A DNA stretch of 64,000 bases from an uncultured Holophaga sp. Its GTDB lineage: Bacteria; Acidobacteriota; Holophagae; Holophagales; Holophagaceae. Under the pieces are notes generated by a model. The model was not told the DNA's origin. It saw only the letters and a list, made by a program, of their open reading frames with translations, and did no database searches. Shown in pieces: positions 27,030-34,748 of the stretch (positions within the stretch are counted from its first letter, which is position 1; every line of letters starts with the position of its first letter). The stretch covers positions 1,513,001-1,577,000 of the forward strand of contig NZ_OY781925.1 in NCBI RefSeq assembly GCF_963677305.1, read 5' to 3'. The translations under genes and the position numbers were made by a program.

Positions 27030-27106
27030 GTCCCAAGGATACGTGATCGCTCAAGCACTCGCCAGGGGCGCAACGCTGGCTCGGATTTCAAACTGACCCA
27101 CTACCG

Positions 27107-27400
27107 TCTATTTGGCTGCTCGGTATACATGGGGCGAGGCCTAACTAGTAATTAGCCAACGTGCTGGACCGGAGGTACAGGTTTGGCTAATGGGTTGATG
27201 GGATCATCATGCCAAAAGCAACTTGCCTGGGTCCATGAGAAAAGCGTGGGGAGGGTCTTGCTGGGCCGATTAGGCAAACCTAAAAATTCGCGGATGGATG
27301 GGGCTCGTGGGGTGGCGGGCAGGTCGACTCTTCCCTGCTCCGCGCAGCTTCCCCGGAGCCGGGGGCAAGGGGTGGGTGGGTAGGTGTCTCCCCTCGCTCA
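27107..27400. other. Non-coding flank right of the transposon
   Basis: This stretch has mixed GC content and scattered stops in all frames. It holds no gene, recognisable repeat or continuation of the gene truncated on the left of the transposon. Confidence 0.5.
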
Positions 27401-27659
27401 GCCCGGATTCTGCAATTGAGTCATCTGAGGCCTGGGCAAGGCCCGGAGTAAAGCCCAGGCGGCTGCCCTTCACCGGGAACCCTTTGGTACCCAAGACGAA
27501 TTGGGCTCTGAGTTTCCTGTGCGCTTGGATCGCGAGTTCATCATTGCCTATGGCGTGCAGCCATCCTGTTCATCCTCTTCATCTTGGCTGAATGAAGTGC
27601 ATTTCAAGCCTGGATGAACGGGATGGCCCTGCGCCGGGAGTAAATGCAGAATCCGGGCT
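27401..27659. repeat. Palindromic, MITE-like region at the end of the Zor-like operon
   Basis: AGCCCGGATTCTGCA (27400-27414) is repeated exactly in inverse orientation at 27645-27659. Two inner inverted repeats lie between these ends: GCCTGGGC with GCCCAGGC (about 27430-27462), and CCATCCTGTTCATCC with GGATGAACGGGATGG (one mismatch, about 27561-27626). The right end overlaps the stop codon of the third gene of the operon. No ORF is credible inside. Confidence 0.65.
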
Positions 27660-28588
27660 CAGGGGGGCTTCCCCTCCATGCCCTCCGTCTCCATCCAGGC
27701 GCTCATCCGGGTCCGGGCGGCCCCCATGGTGCTCCAGAGCCCTCCGGGGTGGCGGGGGTCGCCCAGCTGGGGGTGGCGGAGGGCGAAGCTCAGCAGGGCC
27801 TGTCGGACCTCGATCCGGCGGGTGGCGGCTTCGCTGAGGATGAGCTGGGAGAGGGGGCTGGCCAGGCTGACCGGGGGCAGGGCGCTCTCCCTTGCGAGGA
27901 GCTCCAGGCCTGCCTGAAGGCAGCTCAATGTGTCCGGGGCTTCGGCGCCTGCCTCCAGCCAATCCCGGCACCAGCGCCGGAGGGCCACCGTGAGCAGGGC
28001 GGGGCCCAGGCCCTGCTGGAGGGAGAGGGGCCAATGGGAGAGCAGCCAGCCAAGGCTCTCCAGGGGGGGCTGGAGGCGGGAGAGCCCGTGCTCCGGGGCC
28101 TGGGGGCCCAGAAAGGGGTAGATCTCATCCTTGAGGAGCTGTGCCCAGGCCCGGGTGCTGGCGGCCCGCTGCACCAGGGCCCAGAGGGCCTCCTCCAGGG
28201 CCTCGGGCTCCGGCATGCTGCGCCAGTGGTCCAGGTAGGCCACCAGGAGTCCCTCCATCCAACTGCGCCGGGGGGCACGACCCGCCCGGGCCAGGGCCCG
28301 GACCCAGGAGGCCTCCAGGGCCGTCCGGGGATGGCGGCAGAGGCGGCGGAGGCTCAGGTTGTCCAGACGGTCGGGGTCTCCTTCCACCAGCGCGCGGGCC
28401 TCCAGAGCCTGGGCCAGTGCCCGCGGAACCGGGGGGGGCACCGCCCCCAGGGCCGTGAGCCGCAGGGGGAGGCTGCGGGCGGTCTCCCCCAAGTGGGTCA
28501 GGTCCGGGGCCGGGCGGTCTCCGGCCAACTGCGCCAAGTGCTCGGGAAAGGCCTCCCAGAGGACCAGGGCGGCACAGGCCCCTGTCAT
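27659..28588 (-). CDS. Third protein of the ZorAB-like operon, possible short ZorC (EH-signature-like)
   Basis: The 309-aa protein is soluble, alpha-helical in composition and rich in Trp, Arg and Leu, with no signal peptide or membrane segment. Near the C-terminus, FALRHPQLGDPRHPGGLW followed by a late Trp (SAWMETEG) resembles the GDPR...W...W pattern I associate with EH-signature proteins such as ZorC. That assignment is tentative and from memory. The start overlaps the ZorB-like stop (ATGA), so the product is certainly co-translated with the motor proteins. The stop codon falls exactly on the edge of a palindromic region, so the 3' end may be truncated. Otherwise it is an unrecognised accessory protein. 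Confidence 0.45.
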   Translation of the reverse strand: MTGACAALVLWEAFPEHLAQLAGDRPAPDLTHLGETARSLPLRLTALGAVPPPVPRALAQALEARALVEGDPDRLDNLSLRRLCRHPRTALEASWVRALARAGRAPRRSWMEGLLVAYLDHWRSMPEPEALEEALWALVQRAASTRAWAQLLKDEIYPFLGPQAPEHGLSRLQPPLESLGWLLSHWPLSLQQGLGPALLTVALRRWCRDWLEAGAEAPDTLSCLQAGLELLARESALPPVSLASPLSQLILSEAATRRIEVRQALLSFALRHPQLGDPRHPGGLWSTMGAARTRMSAWMETEGMEGKPP

Positions 28589-29292
28589 CAGTGGGCCCCC
28601 CGGAGGCCCGTGAGGGCCTGGGAGAGCTCCCGGCGCACCATCTCCGACTTCACCCGGATCTTGAAGACCACGCGCCGGTTCTCCTCGTCACTGGCGCCGG
28701 GGTGCACCGGCTCGGACTCTCCCCGGCCAGCGGCGCTCAGCTTGTCCATGAAGAAGCTCCGCAGTCCCGGCTGGTCCTCCAGCACCGCCAGACAATGCTT
28801 GACCACCTCCATGGAGCGGTCCTGGCTGAGGCGGAGGTTCCAGGCCTCGCCTTCACTTGGGCTCAGGTGGGGCGGGCGGTTGCGGTCGGTGTGTCCTTCC
28901 ACCACCAGGGTGTCGATGTGGGGCCGGAAGCGGTCCTCCCCCAGCACCGCCGCCAGGCGCGGGATGGTGCGCTTCAGGAAGGCCGCGCCCTCGGGGCTCA
29001 GGCGGGACTGGTTCAGGGGGAAGTTCAGGAGCCGCCCAGGGACGATGAAGAGCAGGGTGCCCGGGTCCCGCTCATCCCGGCGGATCTCGGCCTGGGGCTC
29101 CTCGGCGGGGGTGCCCGCCGGGCTCTGCATGCGGGCCTGGAGGCTCTTCAGCAGATCCCGGGTGACGATGGCCTGGCGGCCTGCCCGGTTGTTGAGGAAG
29201 ACCAGGAGCAGCAGGATGAAGATGACCATGAGGCTGGTCACCAGGTCCGTGAGGGCGCTGCCCAGGTGCTCACTGCTGGCGGAGCGCCTCAT
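28588..29292 (-). CDS. zorB: ZorB-like OmpA/MotB-family stator protein
   Basis: The 234-aa protein has one N-terminal membrane helix (TDLVTSLMVIFILLLLVF, residues 15-32). Asp16 sits at its start, in the position of the proton-carrying Asp of MotB and ZorB. The periplasmic part ends in an OmpA-like peptidoglycan-binding domain (about 85-225) with VVEGHTDRNRPP and NLRLSQDRSMEVVK. In Zorya systems ZorA5B2 forms a peptidoglycan-anchored proton-driven motor. It overlaps both neighbours by four bases (ATGA). It differs from TolR/ExbD, which lack the OmpA domain, and the gene context lacks flagellar genes. Confidence 0.8.
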   Translation of the reverse strand: MRRSASSEHLGSALTDLVTSLMVIFILLLLVFLNNRAGRQAIVTRDLLKSLQARMQSPAGTPAEEPQAEIRRDERDPGTLLFIVPGRLLNFPLNQSRLSPEGAAFLKRTIPRLAAVLGEDRFRPHIDTLVVEGHTDRNRPPHLSPSEGEAWNLRLSQDRSMEVVKHCLAVLEDQPGLRSFFMDKLSAAGRGESEPVHPGASDEENRRVVFKIRVKSEMVRRELSQALTGLRGAH

Positions 29293-31241
29293 GGGCGGGC
29301 TTCGGAGAAGCGGGACTCACCCGCCAGGATCCGGTCCAGGGCCTCGGTGAGTTCCACGAGCCGTTCCCCCAGATCCTCGATCTGGGTGCTGAAGGTGCGG
29401 CTGAGGGTGGCGTAGTGGGTGTCGGTGTCCCGGGTGAGGGTCTGGAGGGCCCGCTCCACCGAGGCGGTCCAGGTCTCCATGCCCCCGTGGATGACCGCGA
29501 AGGCCCGGGCCAGGTCGCTGTCCAGGCTGCCCAGGTGGGCCCGGGTGCCCTCGAAGGCGGCGGCATAGTCCTGGAGCAGGGTGCCGCCCCCCTGTTGGAG
29601 GGTGGCCAGGCGCTCCAGCAGCTGGTGGAGTCCGGCGCTCTGCTCCGCCTGGCGCTCGGCCGTGGCGCCCGTGCGCTCCAAGAGGGAGCCCAGTTGCCCC
29701 TCGGCGGCCTGGAGGGTGCGCAGGCCCCTCAGGTGGCTCTCCAGGGAGCTGTCCAGGCTGCGCTGGGTGCCGCTCAGGCGTTCGGAGGCCTGGGTGAAGT
29801 CCCGGGCGCCGCTGCCCACGGCCTGCAGGAGGCTGCTGAGCTCCTGGGAGGTCTGGGCCGCCAGGGTGCGCATCTGGGCCAGGGCCGTGCCTCCGGCCTG
29901 GAGGGTCTGGAGCCGGGCCTCCTCCAGGCGGGCCAGCAGCTCGCCCATGGCCGCCTCACCCCGGCGCTGGCCGCTCTCCAGGTCCTCCAGGATGCGGCTG
30001 CTGGCTCTCCCCGCCTGTTCCTCCAGTTGGGCCACGGAGTCCCGGGCCCGGGCCTGGGCGGCGCTCTGGGCCTCGCCCATGCGCTCGATCATACGGCTGC
30101 CCATCTGCTCCAGACGCAGGCCCAGGGTTTCCATGGTGGCGGTGAGGCTGGCCAGCTGGGCCTCCATGGCCCCAGAGAAGCCGCCCTGGAGCTGGCTGAT
30201 GTGGTGTCCCAGGCCCTCCAGCAGCACCCGGGTGCCCTCCATGGACTGCTGAAGGCCCGTGAGCTCCAGCTGGGCCGATCCCGTCAGGGCCTGGTGAAAG
30301 TCCCGGCCCATGTCCTGGAGCCCCGTCTGCAGGCCGCTCTGGAGGCCCCGGATGAGGCCTCCCAGCTCCTGCAGAAGGGCGTCCTGTCGCCCTGTCTCCA
30401 GGCGACCCAGGGCGCTGCTGAGGGCTTCCAGGCGGCTGCCCATGCGCTCCAGAGGGGGCTGGAGGCTCACCGCGAGGCTGCGGCTGAGGCGCATTTCCAG
30501 CTCCGGCGCCAGGGCCTGGAGGGTGGCCTCCTGGCGCAGGGCGGTGCCCTGGAGGTCCACCATGACCCGCACGGGGGTCAGCAGGGGGAGGGCCTCCTCC
30601 AGGCAGGCCATGAGGCGGTCGTAGGCCAGGCGGTTCCGCCGCTCGCAGCGCTTCTCCAGCACGATGAAGGTGATGGCCAGGGCCAGGGCGATGAGGGAGG
30701 AGGCGAACTTGCCCGAGAGGTTGTTGATGAGCTGGTCGATGCCCCGCACCGGCTGGGTGGGGTCCGAGGGGTCGTAGGTGACGTGGAAGAGCCCCAGCAG
30801 GATGGCCAGGAAGGTGCCCGCCAGGCCCAGGCTGGTGATGATCCCGGGCAGGGCCTGGTACTGGGAGCCCTTGTAGAGGGCTTCGAAGAGCTCCGACTCC
30901 GGCAGGATCTCCCGCACCGGGCGGTCCAGCACGTGGCGCCGGGTGGGTCCGGTGGTGGGGTAGGCCTCCAGGTGCCGCTCCAGGCGGCGCCACCAGGCCT
31001 GCACCACGGGGGAGGCCCCCCGGGCGCGGGCGCCCATGGCCTCCAGGGCTTCGGGGGAGAGGCCCCGGGGGCTGTCCCCCTCGCCCACCAGATCCACCAG
31101 CTCCTCCATGGCCCGGCACAGCTCGCGGCTCTGGCGGGTCATGCCCTTGATCCGGGTGGCGGTCCAGCCCAGCATGAGGGCCACCAGGAGCCAGATCACC
31201 AGGGGGATCTGGGTGAGGAAGTGGAGGAACGATAGAACCAT
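29289..31241 (-). CDS. zorA: ZorA-like MotA/ExbB proton-channel protein with long coiled-coil tail
   Basis: The 650-aa protein has a first membrane helix at residues 10-28 and a MotA/TolQ/ExbB core. The core contains GIITSLGLAGTFLAILLGL (about 132-150) and GKFASSLIALALAITFIVL (about 178-196). A cytoplasmic tail of some 440 residues is rich in Ala, Leu, Gln, Glu and Arg heptads with few helix breakers. MotA and ExbB are 200-300 aa and lack such a tail. A long intracellular tail is the hallmark of ZorA, where it couples phage sensing at the envelope to cytoplasmic effectors. It is the first gene of a three-gene overlapping operon. A strong terminator for the upstream gene lies at 31379-31408. 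Confidence 0.8.
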   Translation of the reverse strand: MVLSFLHFLTQIPLVIWLLVALMLGWTATRIKGMTRQSRELCRAMEELVDLVGEGDSPRGLSPEALEAMGARARGASPVVQAWWRRLERHLEAYPTTGPTRRHVLDRPVREILPESELFEALYKGSQYQALPGIITSLGLAGTFLAILLGLFHVTYDPSDPTQPVRGIDQLINNLSGKFASSLIALALAITFIVLEKRCERRNRLAYDRLMACLEEALPLLTPVRVMVDLQGTALRQEATLQALAPELEMRLSRSLAVSLQPPLERMGSRLEALSSALGRLETGRQDALLQELGGLIRGLQSGLQTGLQDMGRDFHQALTGSAQLELTGLQQSMEGTRVLLEGLGHHISQLQGGFSGAMEAQLASLTATMETLGLRLEQMGSRMIERMGEAQSAAQARARDSVAQLEEQAGRASSRILEDLESGQRRGEAAMGELLARLEEARLQTLQAGGTALAQMRTLAAQTSQELSSLLQAVGSGARDFTQASERLSGTQRSLDSSLESHLRGLRTLQAAEGQLGSLLERTGATAERQAEQSAGLHQLLERLATLQQGGGTLLQDYAAAFEGTRAHLGSLDSDLARAFAVIHGGMETWTASVERALQTLTRDTDTHYATLSRTFSTQIEDLGERLVELTEALDRILAGESRFSEARP

Positions 31242-31378
31242 GGCTTGCCTGTCCCCGGGGATGCCGAAGGGGGCCGTGGGCGGCCCCTTCAGATGGGTGG
31301 GCGCTGGAGGCGGACGGTGTCACGCCCTTCAGCGGGCCCTGCAAGCAGAGTAACCCATGGGGGGCAGCGGGTACGGCA

Positions 31379-31408
31379 GAAAGCCCCCGGTGGGAGCCGG
31401 GGGCTTTC
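31379..31408 (-). terminator. Terminator of the corrinoid protein gene
   Basis: GAAAGCCCCCGG and CCGGGGGCTTTC form a perfect 12-bp stem with a TGGGAG loop (plus-strand reading). It is located 16-45 bp after the minus-strand corrinoid gene stop. It insulates that gene from the Zor-like operon. The A/T ends of the stem would let it work on either strand. Confidence 0.75.
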
Positions 31409-31423
31409 CGGGGGCGTATGGAC

Positions 31424-32053
31424 CTAGCTGATGCCGAGGAGCTTCTTGGTGTATTCCACGGAGTCCTGGGCGGTCTTGCAATAGGCGTCGGCGCCCACAT
31501 AATCCGCGGTGGTCTGGTCGCAGGGGCCGCCGCCGATGAGGATCTTGAGGTCCTTGCGCAGGCCAGCGGCCTCGATGGAGGAGATGCACTCCTTCATCCC
31601 GTCGAAGGCCGTGGTCAGCAGACAGGAGATGCCAACCACCTGGGGCTTGTGCTCCTTGATGGCCTCGAGGTACTTGGCGGTGGGGACATCCACACCCAGG
31701 TCGACGACCTTGAAGCCATTGCAGCTCATGACAGTGGTGACGATGTTCTTGCCGATGTCATGGATGTCGCCGTAGATGGTACCCATGACCATGGTACCGT
31801 GGGTCGGGGCACCACCGGCGGCCAGGTCGCCTCCGATGAGGGCCGCGGCCTCTTTGAAGATCTCGGCGGACATGATCAGCTCGGAGAGGTAGTATTCCTT
31901 CTCCTCATAGCGCTTGCCGACGATGTTCATGCCTTCCTGGAGCTTCTGGATGATCTCCAGGGCGGGCACGCCCTGCTCCTTGAGGGTCTTGACCTCCTTG
32001 ATGAGGACGGACTCCTCGAGATCCGCCATGGCGTTGATCAGGGTCTGGCTCAT
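31424..32053 (-). CDS. Corrinoid (B12-binding) methyl-transfer protein
   Basis: The 209-aa protein has the MtaC/MtbC/MttC layout. An N-terminal helical cap (to about 85) is followed by a Rossmann-like B12 domain. GDIHDIGKNIV carries the cobalt-ligating His; GISCLLTTA and KILIGGGPCD complete the nucleotide-tail pocket. Such proteins carry a methyl group from a substrate-specific methyltransferase to a second one. ATG 32053 follows AAGG and matches the start of the decayed paralogue at 41260. No methyltransferase is adjacent; a UroD-family one lies at 40025. A FadR/GntR-like operator lies upstream. Confidence 0.93.
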   Translation of the reverse strand: MSQTLINAMADLEESVLIKEVKTLKEQGVPALEIIQKLQEGMNIVGKRYEEKEYYLSELIMSAEIFKEAAALIGGDLAAGGAPTHGTMVMGTIYGDIHDIGKNIVTTVMSCNGFKVVDLGVDVPTAKYLEAIKEHKPQVVGISCLLTTAFDGMKECISSIEAAGLRKDLKILIGGGPCDQTTADYVGADAYCKTAQDSVEYTKKLLGIS

Positions 32054-32122
32054 GTCGTTGCCTTTCATGAGAGTGGGGGGGGGTGAAGGGTTGCCTTGAT
32101 AGTGCGAGGGGGCCGGATCCTT

Positions 32123-32157
32123 TGTCAACTGATCATTTCAAACTGGTCAGACCAGTT
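32123..32157 (-). promoter_or_regulatory. FadR/GntR-like operator and -35 region of the corrinoid gene
   Basis: AACTGGTCAGACCAGTT (32141-32157) is a perfect 8-1-8 palindrome. It matches the TGGTC-n-GACCA core used by FadR/VanR-type GntR regulators. On the minus strand a TTGACA (32123-32128) lies 12 bp downstream of it, with CACTAT 18 bp further as a weak -10. The operator lies just upstream of the -35, a position that fits activation or looping repression. No GntR gene is in the window. Confidence 0.65.
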
Positions 32158-32270
32158 GTAAATGGTTGTGAAAAGGGGGAGATGGAAGGAATGATCTCGG
32201 ACGTTCGGGAACCCCATTGTAACCCTTCTCCCAGGGCTGGCACGCCCTTTCCTCGGGAGGGGGCTCCGGC

Positions 32271-33026
32271 TCACATGGGACGGGTGAAGGCGTTGACCAG
32301 GGACAGGGGCCGGGGCTTGCCGAAGATGAAGCCCTGACCCCAAGGGACATCGGCATCCACGACGGCCTGGAGTTCATCCAGGGTTTCGATGCCCTCGGCG
32401 ATATAGCCCACGCCCATGCGCTCGGCGAAGACCGCCAGGGCATTGAGGAGGGCCGCCTGGTAGGGGCGACGGTGGACCCCGCTGACCAGGCTGCGGTCCA
32501 CCTTGATGAAATCCGGGGCCAGGCGGGCCATGTGGGCCAGGCTGGCCACACCGCTGCCGAGGTCATCCACGGCGATGCGGAACTCCAGGTCCCGGATCCG
32601 TCGGGCGATGCGGGTCATCTGCTCCATGTCCAGGACCGAGCAGGCCTCGGTGATCTCCAGGACGATGCGGTGAGGCGGGATGGCCAAGTCCCAGAGCCAG
32701 GGCTGGATCTGGCGCCAGAAGTCGGGATGGTCCAGGGTGTCGGGGTAGACATTGACAAAGAGGAGGTGGTCCGTGACCGGGTTCTCCTTGAGGGTGGCGA
32801 AGATCGAGCCCAGGCAGTGCAGGTCCAATTGCACCCGGTCCTCGATCGAGACATCCGGGGCCCCCAGGAGGTCCCCCACGGCCCGGAGATTGCCCGCTGC
32901 GTCCCGGTATCGGGTCAGGATCTCCTTGGCCTCCACGAAGCCGGACTTGAGGCCGACGATCGAGTGCACGTACGGGATGGCCGGACGTTCACGCCTCAGG
33001 ATGCTGTGGAGGATCTGTTCATTCAT
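32271..33026 (-). CDS. EAL-domain protein, putative c-di-GMP phosphodiesterase
   Basis: The 251-aa protein is a stand-alone EAL domain. The signature reads EILTRYRD in place of EALLRW. LFVNVYPDTL, VLEITEA, VDDLGSGVASL, DFIKVDRSLV, YIAEGIET and GQGFIFGKPRP follow in order. The metal-binding Glu and Asp-Asp pairs are present, so activity is possible despite the EIL variant. ATG 33026 is preferred over 33038 because GGGGGC lies at the right distance. It has no sensor domain of its own. It is divergent from murD, whose start lies about 80 bp away. Confidence 0.82.
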   Translation of the reverse strand: MNEQILHSILRRERPAIPYVHSIVGLKSGFVEAKEILTRYRDAAGNLRAVGDLLGAPDVSIEDRVQLDLHCLGSIFATLKENPVTDHLLFVNVYPDTLDHPDFWRQIQPWLWDLAIPPHRIVLEITEACSVLDMEQMTRIARRIRDLEFRIAVDDLGSGVASLAHMARLAPDFIKVDRSLVSGVHRRPYQAALLNALAVFAERMGVGYIAEGIETLDELQAVVDADVPWGQGFIFGKPRPLSLVNAFTRPM

Positions 33027-33103
33027 GGATGCCCCCATTGTGCCAGCAGGACGCGAAGTCTGTCCAAGCAGATGAAATAGGACAGAATGGAGAGGGAGGA
33101 CAC

Positions 33104-34447
33104 ATGGGAAGGGTGCTCGTCGTCGGCAGTGGCAAGTCCGGCATGGCGGTGGTGGCTGAGCTGGCCGGGGCCGGAGCCGAAGTGCTCCTGACGGATGGGG
33201 CGAAGGAGCCCGGACCGGGTGTCGCTGCGCAGCTGGAAGCCTGGGGCGTGGCCTCGGTGTGGGGGGGGCATCCCCTCTCCCTGCTGGAGGACTGCGATGA
33301 GCTCGTGCTCAGTCCCGGGGTGCCCCTGCGGATCCCCCTGGTCCAGGAAGCCTTGAGTCGCGGCATCCCTGTCCTGGGTGAGCTGGAGTTCGCCCATCGG
33401 CTGCTCCGGGCCCGGGATCCCCAGGCCCTCATCCTGGCGGTGACGGGCACCAACGGGAAGAGCACCACCACGGATCTGCTGGCGCACCTGCTGCAGGGAG
33501 CCGGTCTGCCCACGGTGGCCTGCGGCAACCTGGGCACGCCCCTCCTGGAGGCGATGCGGAACCGGGTCCCCGGCACCCGCTATGCCCTGGAGTGCAGCAG
33601 CTACCAGTTGGAGACGATCCGGGGCTTCCACGCCCAGGGGGCCACACTTCTGAACCTCACACCGGATCACCTGGCCCGCCACGGTTCCATGGAGGGCTAC
33701 CTGGCGGCCAAGATGAGGGTCTTTGAACAGCAGGTGGCGGGGGATCTGGCCCTGCTGCCCCTGGAGGCCGAGTGGCGCCCCGGGGGGGCGGCTGGCATCG
33801 CCCGCTTCGGCTGGCGGGAGCCCCAGAGCGACGGAGCCTGGTGCAGCCCCGATGGCGTTCTGCACCTGCGTCTGGGGGGGCTGGACGGGCAGCTCCTCCA
33901 CCGCTCGGAGCTGAGGATCCCCGGCGATCACAACGTGGAGAACGCGCTGGCGGCGGCGGTCCTGGCCGCCCACGGGGGTGCTCCCCTGGAGGCGATCCGG
34001 GAGGGGCTCCGGAGCTACCCCGGGCTGGCCCACCGCATCGCCTTCTGTGGCGAGGCCGGAGGGGTGCGCTTCTACAACGACTCCAAGGGCACCAATGTGG
34101 ATGCCACCCTCACCGCCATCCGGGCCCTGCCGGGACCCCTGGTGCTCATGCTGGGGGGGGAGGACAAGGGGGCCAGCTACGGCCCCCTCCGGGAGGCCCT
34201 GGAGGGCAGGCTGCGCCGCCTGATCTTCCTGGGGGATGCCATCCCCCAGTTGGAGCGGGATCTGGGGGATCTGCCCCACGACACCGTCTGGGCCTTCGAC
34301 GAGGCCTTCGGACTCGCCTGCAGGGCGGCCCGGGAGGGGGACCAGGTTCTGCTGAGTCCCGCCTGTGCAAGCTTCGATCAGTTCAGGAATTTTGAAGTGC
34401 GCGGGGAGCACTTCGAGGCGCTGGTCGCGGGCTTTGTATCGATTTGA
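33104..34447 (+). CDS. murD: UDP-N-acetylmuramoylalanine--D-glutamate ligase
   Basis: MurD adds D-Glu to UDP-MurNAc-L-Ala. The 447-aa product has the N-terminal VLVVGSGKSGMAVVAEL nucleotide fold and the Mur-ligase P-loop AVTGTNGKSTTTDLL near residue 115. Further motifs are GNLGTPLLEAM, SSYQLETI, LNLTPDHLARHG, ENALAA, YNDSKGTNVDAT and LSPACASFDQF. ATG 33104 follows a strong GAGGGAGG. It lies outside the murF-mraY cluster. Confidence 0.96.
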   Translation: MGRVLVVGSGKSGMAVVAELAGAGAEVLLTDGAKEPGPGVAAQLEAWGVASVWGGHPLSLLEDCDELVLSPGVPLRIPLVQEALSRGIPVLGELEFAHRLLRARDPQALILAVTGTNGKSTTTDLLAHLLQGAGLPTVACGNLGTPLLEAMRNRVPGTRYALECSSYQLETIRGFHAQGATLLNLTPDHLARHGSMEGYLAAKMRVFEQQVAGDLALLPLEAEWRPGGAAGIARFGWREPQSDGAWCSPDGVLHLRLGGLDGQLLHRSELRIPGDHNVENALAAAVLAAHGGAPLEAIREGLRSYPGLAHRIAFCGEAGGVRFYNDSKGTNVDATLTAIRALPGPLVLMLGGEDKGASYGPLREALEGRLRRLIFLGDAIPQLERDLGDLPHDTVWAFDEAFGLACRAAREGDQVLLSPACASFDQFRNFEVRGEHFEALVAGFVSI

Positions 34448-34496
34448 AATGATCTGTATCTGTACTTTTTTCAAGACTTGCCGTATTGGATAATGT

Positions 34497-34519
34497 CCCG
34501 GAGGGCTTTCCCCTCCGGG
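34497..34519 (+). terminator. Hairpin after murD
   Basis: CCCGGAGGG and CCCTCCGGG form a 9-bp stem with a five-base loop, 50 bp after the murD stop. There is no strong T tract, so termination efficiency is uncertain. The remaining region to 34748 shows no gene or repeat. Confidence 0.5.
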
Positions 34520-34748
34520 GCCATTCGGTCCTCCGTCCGCCGTGCCTTCCTCCGGGGTCTCCGCTGATCCGAACCCTCATATCCAGTGGCCCTGCATCAC
34601 TCGTCCCGAGTTTCTCCAGCAGCTTGAAAATCAGGTCTGGGGGATCTTTGGACCGGAGATGTACGGCATCCTTGACTGAGCGCTGACGCGTCAAAGGGAG
34701 GGACCGCATGGGAAGGCATCGCCGAGGGGGCTTCCTCCAGGGTGCCCG

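Larger units (their letters stand above)
24817..27106. mobile_element. IS1-type transposon with two passenger genes
   Basis: The ends are perfect 20-bp inverted repeats: CGGTAGTGGGTCAGTTTGAA at 24817-24836 and its complement at 27087-27106. Inside are a transposase (minus), a P63C-domain gene (plus) and a small KGG-type gene (minus). The interior is visibly AT-richer than the flanks. No 8-9-bp target duplication was found (left flank AGAATGAT, right flank TCTATTTG). The copy may therefore be old, rearranged, or flanked by a deletion. Confidence 0.85.

Noticed and set aside
24808..27115. Target-site duplication around the transposon
   Set aside because: The eight or nine bases on each side of the terminal repeats do not match, so no duplication can be claimed.
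29415..31235. 606-aa plus-strand open frame opposite the ZorA-like gene
   Set aside because: It is an antisense shadow caused by high GC and the Ala/Leu/Gln-rich coiled coil. Its composition (Gly, Glu, Ala, His) is not protein-like, and the minus frame has clear membrane and channel motifs.
27659..31241. Calling the locus a complete Zorya system
   Set aside because: No ZorD helicase, ZorE HNH nuclease or other known effector is visible, and the ZorC match is weak.
29289..31241. Flagellar MotAB or Tol-Pal energiser
   Set aside because: No flagellar or Tol genes are nearby. The long coiled-coil tail and the OmpA-domain partner do not fit TolQ/TolR, and the channel protein is far too long for MotA.
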